Source: SVEL01 sp964573715 (GTDB lineage Bacteria; Bacillota; Clostridia; Lachnospirales; Lachnospiraceae). From it: DNA of 64,000 nucleotides. Position 1 is the first letter of the stretch; the number at the start of each line of letters is the position of its first letter. The stretch is taken from assembly GCA_964573715.1 (NCBI GenBank), contig CAZNKR010000004.1, positions 1-64,000 of the forward strand, in the 5' to 3' direction. Below are positions 33,600 to 41,008 of this stretch, piece by piece. The notes under the pieces were generated by a model. It was not told where the DNA came from. It saw only the letters and a program-made list of their open reading frames with translations, and made no database searches. Position numbers and translations under genes: made by a program.

Positions 33600-34217
33600 A
33601 TGACTCAAGGAAAAATCACAGACAAGCAAACAGAAATTTTACAATATATTAAAAACGAAATTTTAGCTAAGGGATATCCGCCATCAGTAAGAGAAATATG
33701 TGAGGCAGTTCATCTAAAATCTACTTCTTCTGTCCACGCACATTTAGAGACTTTAGAGAAGAATGGGTATATTAGAAGAGATCCAACCAAACCACGTACA
33801 ATTGAGATTACGGATGATACATTTAATCTTACCAGGAGAGACATGGTAAATGTTCCTATGGTTGGAGTTGTTGCTGCAGGAGAGCCAATTTTAGCAGTAG
33901 AAAATATTGAGAATTACTTCCCTATTCCCTCAGATATGGTTCCAAATAATCCAGTATTTATGCTTAAGGTTAAAGGTGAAAGTATGATTAATGTTGGTAT
34001 ATTTAGTGGAGATTGGATTTTAGTAGAACAACAAAACACAGCGCGCAATGGAGATACAGTTGTTGCATTAGTTGAAGATTCAGCTACTGTTAAAACATTT
34101 TACAAGGAATCTGATCATATTAGATTACAACCTGAAAATGATACAATGGAACCTATTATTTTAAAAGATGTTACTATTATGGGTAAGGTTATAGGTTTGT
34201 TTAGAAAGATGATATAA
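33600..34217 (+). CDS. lexA: SOS repressor LexA
   Basis: Winged helix DNA-binding domain in residues 1-70 (KGYPPSVREICEAVHLKSTSSVHAHL), the Ala-Gly autocleavage site in GVVAAGEPILAVEN, the catalytic Ser in KGESMINVGIFSGD and Lys in ALVEDSATVKTFY. 205 residues is normal. The ATG at 33600 follows AAGGAGG by 5 bases. Three LexA operators lie upstream. The TAA stop is followed in frame by 18 open codons made partly of a 15-base direct repeat. Confidence 0.97.
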   Translation: MTQGKITDKQTEILQYIKNEILAKGYPPSVREICEAVHLKSTSSVHAHLETLEKNGYIRRDPTKPRTIEITDDTFNLTRRDMVNVPMVGVVAAGEPILAVENIENYFPIPSDMVPNNPVFMLKVKGESMINVGIFSGDWILVEQQNTARNGDTVVALVEDSATVKTFYKESDHIRLQPENDTMEPIILKDVTIMGKVIGLFRKMI

Positions 34218-34218
34218 T

Positions 34219-34248
34219 TTATAGAATATGAACTTATAGAATATGATG
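34219..34248 (+). repeat. 15-bp direct repeat directly after the lexA stop
   Basis: TTATAGAATATGAAC (34219-34233) and TTATAGAATATGATG (34234-34248) start one base after the stop. The lexA frame remains open through both to a TAA at 34272-34274. Confidence 0.85.
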
Positions 34249-34292
34249 TATTTTTAATGAGCCATAGTCAATAAATATTAATTATAAAGTAA

Positions 34293-34322
34293 AAAAAGAA
34301 GCACGCTTGTGCTTCTTTTTTA
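34293..34322. terminator. Bidirectional terminator between lexA and rsfS
   Basis: AAAAAGAAGCAC (34293-34304), loop GCTT, GTGCTTCTTTTT (34309-34320) with flanking A and T tracts serves convergent lexA and rsfS. Confidence 0.92.
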
Positions 34323-34328
34323 AAGGAA

Positions 34329-34664
34329 TTATATTTCAATAAATTCTCCATCAGCCCATATTCTTTCAATATTATAAAACATTCTACTTTCAACATCAAA
34401 AATATGAACAATTATTTCATTGTAGTCCATAAGTATCCAGTTTCCAGAAGAATAACCTTCTGTTTGCTTTGATTCAAATCCAGCTTTAGCAAGTTCTTCT
34501 GATACATTATCGGCCAATGCTTGTACCTGATTTTTGTTTGCTCCACTTGCAATAATAAAGTAATCAGATATTGTTGATATTTTACTAATATCAATAACTT
34601 TAATATCAATACCTTTTTTATCGTCAAGAGCATTAAATGCTGTTTCTACTAGTTTATTTGTCAT
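34329..34664 (-). CDS. rsfS: Ribosomal silencing factor RsfS
   Basis: DUF143 protein of 111 residues; it binds L14 and keeps subunits apart in stationary phase. Signature segments are ISDYFIIASGANKNQVQALAD, SSGNWILMDYNEIIVHIFD and RMFYNIERIWADG. AAAGGAG lies before the ATG, 2 bases after the yqeK stop, so it ends the obg-rsfS run. Terminator follows. Confidence 0.95.
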   Translation of the reverse strand: MTNKLVETAFNALDDKKGIDIKVIDISKISTISDYFIIASGANKNQVQALADNVSEELAKAGFESKQTEGYSSGNWILMDYNEIIVHIFDVESRMFYNIERIWADGEFIEI

Positions 34665-34666
34665 GT

Positions 34667-35272
34667 TTATTCTCCTTTTGAGGGTGATACATATGATTTA
34701 TAGTATTTATAAGTTTCTTTTGAAGCTGTATCAATTATTCCTGAATTATCTTCAAGGTAAATTAAAGTATCTTCTAATATCTTAAGTACTGCTTTATCAA
34801 TATCAATAAATGATAATTTTCGTATTTGTGATAAATTTGGTGCCTTATCACGACTCGGTTCAATATAATCTGCAACAAATATTATCTTTTCAATTAAGGT
34901 CATTGAAGGCCTGCCAGTTGTATGATATTTAATTGCGTTAAGTATTTGATCATCATTTATATTGTATTTGTTTTTGGCGTAATATTCGCCTAATTTTGAG
35001 TGTAATAAAAATTTGCACTGCATTTCAGTTGGTGTAACTTCTATACCATATTTTATGCATTCTTCTAATTTCTCATTATCATCAATGCATTTTGCACAAT
35101 CATGTAAAAGCCCAGCAATTTTAGCTTTTGTAATATCATAATCGTAGCGCATTGCCAAAGCTGCTGATGTAAATTCAACACCTAAAGTGTGTTCATATCT
35201 TGAACTAGAGAGAACCTTTTTTAATTTTTTTCTGGTTTCTTTGAAATAATCACTATTATAAATTTCGTTCAT
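34667..35272 (-). CDS. yqeK: YqeK family HD-domain Ap4A hydrolase
   Basis: HD phosphohydrolase of 201 residues that splits diadenosine tetraphosphate symmetrically. Metal ligands are visible in RYEHTLGV, GLLHDCAKCID, FLLHSKLGEYY, IKYHTTGRP and FVADYIEPSRD. It sits between nadD and rsfS, the usual order. GAGG precedes the ATG; the nadD stop is 13 bases upstream. Confidence 0.95.
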   Translation of the reverse strand: MNEIYNSDYFKETRKKLKKVLSSSRYEHTLGVEFTSAALAMRYDYDITKAKIAGLLHDCAKCIDDNEKLEECIKYGIEVTPTEMQCKFLLHSKLGEYYAKNKYNINDDQILNAIKYHTTGRPSMTLIEKIIFVADYIEPSRDKAPNLSQIRKLSFIDIDKAVLKILEDTLIYLEDNSGIIDTASKETYKYYKSYVSPSKGE

Positions 35273-35285
35273 AAAAATTCCTCAA

Positions 35286-35897
35286 TTAAATATAAAGATT
35301 ATTATCTAAAATATATTTCATTACATCTTTGTTCATATATGGCTCAAATTGCTCTATATGGCTTATATTCGCTCTTATTTCATGTGAAGAAATATTTACA
35401 GGTGTTGTAATTAATCTTCTGATATCTGGATGATAATCACTAAATTCTGTTAGTATACTATTGAGAGATTTTTTGTACTCTTCATCAATTATTTCATCTC
35501 TAGTAGCCACTAACAATATACATTTTTCTAAAACAATTTCTGGATTATGCCAGGTTTTGAAATCTCTTAGAGAATCTCCACCAAGGATAAAGAAAAAATT
35601 GTCATTAGGATATATTTGCTTTAAAAGAGTTAAGGTATCAGATGTATATATATACCCTTCTCTTTTTAATTCAAAATCAGAAAATTCCATATATGGATAA
35701 TTTTTAATCGCTAATTTTACCATTTCTGAACGCTTTATTGAATCAGAAACTTTTTTGCCTGATTTATGGGGTGGATTTTTGGATACCATGACCCATATCT
35801 TATCAAGCAAAAATTGTTCATATGCTTCCTTTGCTAACATAATATGTCCGTTGTGAATTGGATCAAAGGTTCCACCCAAAATACCGATATTACTCAT
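35286..35897 (-). CDS. nadD: Nicotinate-nucleotide adenylyltransferase
   Basis: Forms deamido-NAD from nicotinate mononucleotide. GGTFDPIHNGHIMLA holds the nucleotidyltransferase HxGH-type motif, and ISSHEIRANI near the C-terminus replaces the usual ISSTxIR. Length 203 fits. AGGTGAAA lies before the ATG. It follows yhbY after 8 bases. Confidence 0.95.
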   Translation of the reverse strand: MSNIGILGGTFDPIHNGHIMLAKEAYEQFLLDKIWVMVSKNPPHKSGKKVSDSIKRSEMVKLAIKNYPYMEFSDFELKREGYIYTSDTLTLLKQIYPNDNFFFILGGDSLRDFKTWHNPEIVLEKCILLVATRDEIIDEEYKKSLNSILTEFSDYHPDIRRLITTPVNISSHEIRANISHIEQFEPYMNKDVMKYILDNNLYI

Positions 35898-35905
35898 ATT
35901 TTCAC

Positions 35906-36196
35906 CTATTTAGGAAGTACAATTTTTGGATTATCTTTATTTTCTTTGTAAAGAACGATTTTACGTCCTATTACCTGTACTAATTGAGATCCAGTTCTCT
36001 CCGCAATTACTTCACCTATGGCGCGTGTATCATCTAAACAGTTTTTAAGGACAGTTAATTTAATTAATTCTCTTGTATTAAAAGCTTCCGAAACGGCATT
36101 GGTTACTTCAGGTGTAAGACTTCCTTTACCAATCTGAAATATTGGCTCAATGTTCATAGCTAAACCTTTTAAATGTGCTCTTTGCTTGCTTGTCAT
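35906..36196 (-). CDS. yhbY: YhbY family ribosome assembly RNA-binding protein
   Basis: CRM/YhbY domain of 96 residues: TSKQRAHLKGLAMNIEPIFQ, IGKGSLTPEV and the GxxG-like segment near RTGSQLVQVIGRKIVLYK. It binds pre-50S particles. AAGGAGA precedes the ATG, 11 bases after the obg stop. Confidence 0.94.
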   Translation of the reverse strand: MTSKQRAHLKGLAMNIEPIFQIGKGSLTPEVTNAVSEAFNTRELIKLTVLKNCLDDTRAIGEVIAERTGSQLVQVIGRKIVLYKENKDNPKIVLPK

Positions 36197-36207
36197 TAAT
36201 TTCTCCT

Positions 36208-37500
36208 TTATTTGTAATAGTCAAATTCATGACCATATATCTTAACAGTATCACCATCTTGGATACCTAAATCGACTAATTGATCTAATATACCATTGTT
36301 TTTCATGAAGTTTTGGAAAAACATAAATCCCTTTTCTGATTCAAGATTTGTGTAACCTAACATTTTTTCAATACGAGGTCCTTCAATATAAAAAATACCT
36401 TCTTCATTTTTATCTTTAAATACTTCAAATGGTTCTTCAGGATTATCATAAAATACATTAGGATCAAGCTCTTGTGTAAATACTGTTGGTGCAGAGTCCA
36501 TTGTGTCTAAAATACCTTGAACGTGATATAAAAGTTCTTTTAAGCCTTTACCGCTTACAGCTGAAATAGGAAATACTTTAATTCCTTTTGGTTCAAATTC
36601 TGCTTTAATAGCGCCAAGATAGCTTTCATCTTCATCGTATATAGCATCAATCTTATTGGCAGCAATAACCCATGGCTTATTCATAAGCTCTGAATTATAG
36701 GCTTCAAGTTCTTTATTTATTGTATTAATATCTTCTACAGGATTACGACCTTCAACTGACGCTGCATCAACCATATGAATAATAACTTTTGTACGTTCAA
36801 TGTGTTTTAGAAATTCGTGTCCAAGTCCGATACCTTCGCTTGCACCTTCAATAAGTCCTGGAATATCAGCAATTACAAATCCTTTTGCACCCTCTAAATC
36901 AACAACACCTAAATTAGGATTTAATGTTGTGAAATGATAGTTTGCAATTTTAGGTCTTGCATTTGTAACGCGAGATAACAAAGTTGATTTTCCAACATTT
37001 GGAAATCCAACAAGGCCTACGTCTGCAATAACCTTTAATTCTAGGATTACATATAATTCCTTACTAGGTGTTCCAGGTTGGGCATATTTAGGAACCTGCA
37101 TTGTTGCGGTTGCATAATGCTGATTACCTTTTCCCCCTCTTCCGCCTTTTAATATAGTCTGTCGTTTATTTTCACCAGACATATCTGCAATAACTTTGCC
37201 TGATTCAGCATCTTTTATTACAGTACCTTCTGGTACTTTTATAATAAGGTCTTCACCATCTTTTCCATGTTGATTACGTTTTCCGCCGGGTTCACCAGCT
37301 TCGGCAACGTATTTACGAATATGACGAAAATCAGTTAATGTATTAAGTCCTAAATCTACTTCAAATATAAGATCTCCACCATTACCACCGTCTCCACCAT
37401 CAGGACCACCAGCGGCAACAAAGAGCTCACGTCTAAAGCTTACATGACCATCTCCGCCTTTACCAGATTTTATAAATATTTTTGCACTGTCTGCAAACAT
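36208..37500 (-). CDS. obg: GTPase ObgE/CgtA
   Basis: Essential GTPase in ribosome assembly and stress control. The glycine-rich Obg fold (1-158, KSGKGGDGHVSFRRE, GGPDGGDGGNGGD), G domain with GFPNVGKSTLLS, DIPGLIEGASEG and NKID, and the C-terminal OCT domain are present in 430 residues. The start at 37500 (MFADSAKIF) has GGAGG 5 bases upstream; a longer reading through 37581 would cross the rpmA terminator and is rejected. Confidence 0.96.
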   Translation of the reverse strand: MFADSAKIFIKSGKGGDGHVSFRRELFVAAGGPDGGDGGNGGDLIFEVDLGLNTLTDFRHIRKYVAEAGEPGGKRNQHGKDGEDLIIKVPEGTVIKDAESGKVIADMSGENKRQTILKGGRGGKGNQHYATATMQVPKYAQPGTPSKELYVILELKVIADVGLVGFPNVGKSTLLSRVTNARPKIANYHFTTLNPNLGVVDLEGAKGFVIADIPGLIEGASEGIGLGHEFLKHIERTKVIIHMVDAASVEGRNPVEDINTINKELEAYNSELMNKPWVIAANKIDAIYDEDESYLGAIKAEFEPKGIKVFPISAVSGKGLKELLYHVQGILDTMDSAPTVFTQELDPNVFYDNPEEPFEVFKDKNEEGIFYIEGPRIEKMLGYTNLESEKGFMFFQNFMKNNGILDQLVDLGIQDGDTVKIYGHEFDYYK

Positions 37501-37535
37501 AATAACCTCCATTTTGTATAAAACAAAAAGTAATT

Positions 37536-37571
37536 TGTAAAAAGGCTTCAACCGTATTGATTGAAGCCTTT
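37536..37571 (-). terminator. Terminator between rpmA and obg
   Basis: On the minus strand AAAGGCTTCAA, a 9-base loop and TTGAAGCCTTT (37571-37541) lead into TTTTT. It probably lowers obg transcription relative to the ribosomal protein genes. Confidence 0.85.
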
Positions 37572-37583
37572 GAATTAACATAA

Positions 37584-37868
37584 CTATTCAGCTACTGGGT
37601 AAACAGAAACCTGTTTTTTGTCTCTGCCCTTTCTTTCGAACTTAACTACACCATCTACTGTTGCAAATAATGTATCATCACCACCGATACCAACATTTGT
37701 ACCTGGATGAATCTTTGTTCCACGCTGTCTATATAAAATATTTCCAGCCTTAACAAACTGTCCGTCAGCTCTCTTTGCGCCTAATCTCTTAGACTCTGAA
37801 TCTCTACCGTTCTTTGTAGAACCAACACCCTTTTTATGAGCGAATAACTGAAGGTTCATTTTTAACAT
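37584..37868 (-). CDS. rpmA: 50S ribosomal protein L27 with Prp-cleaved leader
   Basis: The 94-residue protein contains AHKKGVGSTKNGRDSESKRL and the IHPGTNVGIGGDDTLFA segment. The first ten residues, MLKMNLQLFA, form the N-terminal extension that Firmicutes remove with the cysteine protease Prp before His-Lys-Lys-Gly, exposing the N-terminus needed at the peptidyl transferase centre. The prp gene lies 3 bases upstream. GGAGG precedes the ATG. Confidence 0.97.
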   Translation of the reverse strand: MLKMNLQLFAHKKGVGSTKNGRDSESKRLGAKRADGQFVKAGNILYRQRGTKIHPGTNVGIGGDDTLFATVDGVVKFERKGRDKKQVSVYPVAE

Positions 37869-37871
37869 AAC

Positions 37872-38201
37872 TTACACCTCCTTGTAAGATATCTTCACAT
37901 ATTTTTTATCACTGTCATTCATAATATCAGTAAAACCTAATATCATAGAATCCATTAACAGTTTAGACTCGTTACTCACAGTACCAGTAAACTTCATCTT
38001 TAAAGAACCAATCTTTTCATCAGTAACAGCAATAACTTCATCAGAAGTAAACTTCTCTATGGAATTAACTGTATTGATAGATAAAACTGAAATACCAGCG
38101 CAAACTATGTCACTTCCTGACTTAGCAAAGCCTGCATGTCCTTTGATTTCAAAGCCTTTATACTGTTTATTTGAGTCAGTATAAATCATAATATTAATCA
38201 T
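37872..38201 (-). CDS. prp: Ribosomal-processing cysteine protease Prp
   Basis: Cleaves the L27 leader. The catalytic His22 (IKGHAGFAKSGSD) and Cys34 (DIVCAGISVL) occupy the positions reported for the staphylococcal enzyme, which supports the start at 38201 (MINIMIY). No ribosome binding site is visible; the start lies 6 bases after the rplU stop, so reinitiation by ribosomes leaving rplU is likely. 109 residues, ordinary length. Order rplU-prp-rpmA is conserved. Confidence 0.95.
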   Translation of the reverse strand: MINIMIYTDSNKQYKGFEIKGHAGFAKSGSDIVCAGISVLSINTVNSIEKFTSDEVIAVTDEKIGSLKMKFTGTVSNESKLLMDSMILGFTDIMNDSDKKYVKISYKEV

Positions 38202-38207
38202 AATTTA

Positions 38208-38516
38208 TTAAGCGTTGATCTTTGAGATCTTTACAGCTGTAAGCTGTTGTCTATGACCGTTTTTCTTATGGTAGCCTGATTTTCTCTTATACTTGTAAAC
38301 GATAACTTTTTTACCTTTTACATTATCGATAACGTCAGCTTCTACAGAAGCACCATTGACTGTTGGATCACCAACCTTAACGTCGTCACCACTAACAAGA
38401 AGAACCTGATCAAAAGTAACTTTGTCACCAGCTTCAACACCAAGTTTTTCAACTCTGATGATATCGCCTTCAGTAACTTTGTACTGTTTTCCACCTGTTG
38501 CTATAATTGCGTACAT
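38208..38516 (-). CDS. rplU: 50S ribosomal protein L21
   Basis: The 102-residue protein starts MYAIIATGGKQYKV and ends with YKRKSGYHKKNGHRQ, both L21 signatures. The ATG at 38516 follows AGGAGG (38529-38524) by 7 bases; an in-frame GTG 6 bases further upstream is inside that spacing. First gene of rplU-prp-rpmA. Confidence 0.96.
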   Translation of the reverse strand: MYAIIATGGKQYKVTEGDIIRVEKLGVEAGDKVTFDQVLLVSGDDVKVGDPTVNGASVEADVIDNVKGKKVIVYKYKRKSGYHKKNGHRQQLTAVKISKINA

Positions 38517-38522
38517 AAGCAC

Positions 38523-38612
38523 ACCTCCTATTTATTCAATAAAAATTGAACATTACTCGCCAACTGCGGTGATTGCATAGCAATACTTATAACCTCATTG
38601 AGCGGCACACTA
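38523..38612 (-). promoter_or_regulatory. rplU leader, probable L21 leader RNA
   Basis: About 90 transcribed bases lie between the promoter and rplU. They contain GCCGCTC and a later GTTGGCGAG that can pair, and a hairpin TTCAAT-TTTT-ATTGAA (38550-38535) near the ribosome binding site. A structured leader before rplU is known as the L21 leader in low-GC Gram-positives; assignment here is inferred from position and partial pairing. Confidence 0.5.
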
Positions 38613-38616
38613 AGAC

Positions 38617-38645
38617 ATAATAGCACAATTTGTATTTTGTGTCAA
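38617..38645 (-). promoter_or_regulatory. Promoter of rplU-prp-rpmA
   Basis: On the minus strand TTGACA (38645-38640) and TATTAT (38622-38617) are 17 bases apart. The 349-base gap between rplU and the chemoreceptor gene holds this promoter, the leader and the divergent promoter at 38733-38761; nothing else was seen. Confidence 0.8.
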
Positions 38646-38732
38646 CGATTTTATAGGTAAAATGATATCTTTAACAATATATTTATATAGGTAAAAATAA
38701 TTCTTATATTTTTTTAAACTAATATAAATTCC

Positions 38733-38761
38733 TTGATATTTTTAGCTTTTCTTGATAAAAT
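38733..38761 (+). promoter_or_regulatory. Promoter of the chemoreceptor gene
   Basis: TTGATA (38733-38738) and TAAAAT (38756-38761) are 17 bases apart, with TGA before the -10. TATAAT at 38762-38767 is an alternative -10. No SigD-type motility promoter was found. Confidence 0.6.
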
Positions 38762-38864
38762 TATAATAAATTTGTAGCTCGTGTAAGAGTAAATTAAAAT
38801 ATTTGGGACATTGGTTTATCTAATGACCTATTAGTGCTTATTTTAGAGCGGAAAGGTGTACTTT

Positions 38865-40955
38865 ATGGAAAAAGATGACAAGTTTTTTGATAATTTGCCA
38901 GATGAAGGGATTATAGATGGTAAGGGTGAACAGCTTAATAATGCTTCTCAAATTAATGTAGAAGGTATAGAAAATTTTGATGAGGATCAAATTTCTGTAA
39001 ATAGTGTTGAAAATTGTGAGGATGAACAAATGGATAAATTTGGCACTTCACTTTCTGACAATGTTATGTATGATTTAAGTGAAGAATCTGATAAGAATTT
39101 AAAAAGCAAGGAAGCAAAACCAAAAAAAATAAAAGAGTCAAAAACAAAAAAGCCGAAAACAAAGAAGCCAAAAGAACCGAAGATTAAAAAGATTAAAGAA
39201 TCTAAATCTAAAAATAGTAAAGAACTTAAATCAAAAAACAGTAAAGAAACTAAAGCTAAAAAGGTAAAGAAACATACAAAAAATATTTTTTCAATTAATA
39301 GTAAAATTTCATTTACTGTATTTATAAGTGTCTTACTTGCTCTTATTGTTACTTTTTTTGTTACAATGTCAGGTTTTCAAAAAAGTATTGATTATTTAGT
39401 TAAATCAAATATGGTTACAGCTGTTAATACCTATAACACATTATTAGAGGATACTATTTTACTTACAAAAAATAATCTTACAACTAGTAATCTTACTTCT
39501 TTATATAAAGAGGCTGGACTTTATGGAATTGAATCAAGCTATATTGCATTAGTTGATGCAGATGGAAATTATACATATGCTCCTGCATATCAAAATATTG
39601 GAAAACAATGTGATTCAGAAGAAATATTAGAATTGGTTGATAATCATTCTAAAAAGAAAAAAATTGATCCTGGTGTTATTGAAGTTGAAATTGATGGAAT
39701 TTCATCATATGTTGGATATTATGCCTGTGATAATGGCTGGATGCTTTTATGTATTGCGGATAAGGCTGAACTTTATACTACTTACACTGATGTAAGAAAG
39801 ACAAATCTTATTAATTCAATTATTATCTTAATTGCTTTTGCAATTTTTGGATTTTTAGTTTCAATGACAATAACAAAGCCTATAAAGAGCTTAACAAGTA
39901 TTATTCATAAAACAGCTAACTTAGATTTTGTCCCAAGTACTACCCTCTCTAAGCTATGTAAAGGTAAAGATGAAACAGGTGAAATGGCTAGAGAACTTAA
40001 AAATATGCAATTTTCAATTAATGAAGTTATTTCTAAGATTAATTTAGCAGCATCAAAGATAAGCGATAATGCAGACAGTCTTAATGAATTATCTAATCTA
40101 GTAAATGAGCATTCAACAGATAATTCAGCAACAACACAACAATTAGCTGCGGGGATGCAAGAAACGGCTTCTTCTACTTCAAAGATTGATGAAAATATTT
40201 CAAATATACTTACAACAATTGATTCTATATCATCTAAAACTAAAGATGGACAGAAATTAGCTGTTGCGATTATGGATAAAGCATCAAAATTAAAGGATAA
40301 AACATTATTAGCATCTGATAATGGAAAACTAATGTTTGAAAATGTACGTAAAGAGACATCTGTTGCTATTGAAAAATCTAAAGATGTACAAAAAATCAAT
40401 TCATTAACAAAGACAATCCTTGATATTTCAGATCAAACTTCGCTTCTTTCTTTAAATGCTTCAATTGAGGCTGCAAGAGCAGGTGAAGCAGGACGAGGTT
40501 TTGCTGTTGTTGCTGAACAGATTGGTCATTTAGCAAATCTTTCATCTCAAACTGTTGAAAATATTGGTGATATAGTTAAGGATGTAAATAATGCAGTAAA
40601 TAACATGGCTTCATGCTTAGAAACTACTTTAAATTATCTTGAAGAAAAAGTTATTAAAGATTATGATGGATTTATAGATATTTCCGACGAGTACAATTCC
40701 GATGCTGCTGTTTTTGAAAAATCAATGGTTGAGATATACAGCGCTATTGATGAATTAAATCAAAGTACTGATTTAATTGCAAATGCTATTTCTGGTATTA
40801 GTAATACAATTAATGAGGCTTCTGCTGGTGTTTCGGATATTGCAGAAAAAACTTCAAATATCGTTGAACTTACAATAGAAACAAATAAGATGGTTGATGA
40901 AAGTGTTGAATATGCTAAAGATTTAAATAATATTGTTGAAGTATTTAAGCTTTAA
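38865..40955 (+). CDS. Methyl-accepting chemotaxis protein with long charged cytoplasmic N-terminus
   Basis: From residue 148 it is a normal chemoreceptor: membrane helix 148-168, exterior sensor domain about 170-312, helix 316-335, HAMP about 336-390 and a signalling domain with the conserved tip DQTSLLSLNASIEAARAGEA near 523-542. The first 147 residues are unusual: 1-78 are acidic, 79-138 are Lys-rich with repeats such as KTKKPKTKKPKEPK and SKSKNSKELKSKNSKE. GAAAGGTG lies before the ATG. No che or fla genes are adjacent. The sensor may be a Cache-like domain, but this is uncertain. Confidence 0.9.
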   Translation: MEKDDKFFDNLPDEGIIDGKGEQLNNASQINVEGIENFDEDQISVNSVENCEDEQMDKFGTSLSDNVMYDLSEESDKNLKSKEAKPKKIKESKTKKPKTKKPKEPKIKKIKESKSKNSKELKSKNSKETKAKKVKKHTKNIFSINSKISFTVFISVLLALIVTFFVTMSGFQKSIDYLVKSNMVTAVNTYNTLLEDTILLTKNNLTTSNLTSLYKEAGLYGIESSYIALVDADGNYTYAPAYQNIGKQCDSEEILELVDNHSKKKKIDPGVIEVEIDGISSYVGYYACDNGWMLLCIADKAELYTTYTDVRKTNLINSIIILIAFAIFGFLVSMTITKPIKSLTSIIHKTANLDFVPSTTLSKLCKGKDETGEMARELKNMQFSINEVISKINLAASKISDNADSLNELSNLVNEHSTDNSATTQQLAAGMQETASSTSKIDENISNILTTIDSISSKTKDGQKLAVAIMDKASKLKDKTLLASDNGKLMFENVRKETSVAIEKSKDVQKINSLTKTILDISDQTSLLSLNASIEAARAGEAGRGFAVVAEQIGHLANLSSQTVENIGDIVKDVNNAVNNMASCLETTLNYLEEKVIKDYDGFIDISDEYNSDAAVFEKSMVEIYSAIDELNQSTDLIANAISGISNTINEASAGVSDIAEKTSNIVELTIETNKMVDESVEYAKDLNNIVEVFKL

Positions 40956-40972
40956 TTTAAGTTTTATGTTTT

Positions 40973-41003
40973 AAAAATGCCTCCTGCAAAGGAGGCATTT
41001 TTT
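40973..41003. terminator. Bidirectional terminator between chemoreceptor and RNase E/G genes
   Basis: AAAAATGCCTCC (40973-40984), loop TGCAAA, GGAGGCATTTTTTT (40991 on) with A and T tracts on both sides. Confidence 0.93.
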
Positions 41004-41008
41004 TACTA

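Noticed and set aside
37501..37581. Longer Obg N-terminus
   Set aside because: The extension would translate the rpmA terminator hairpin, while MFADSAKIF with GGAGG upstream gives the exact family start.
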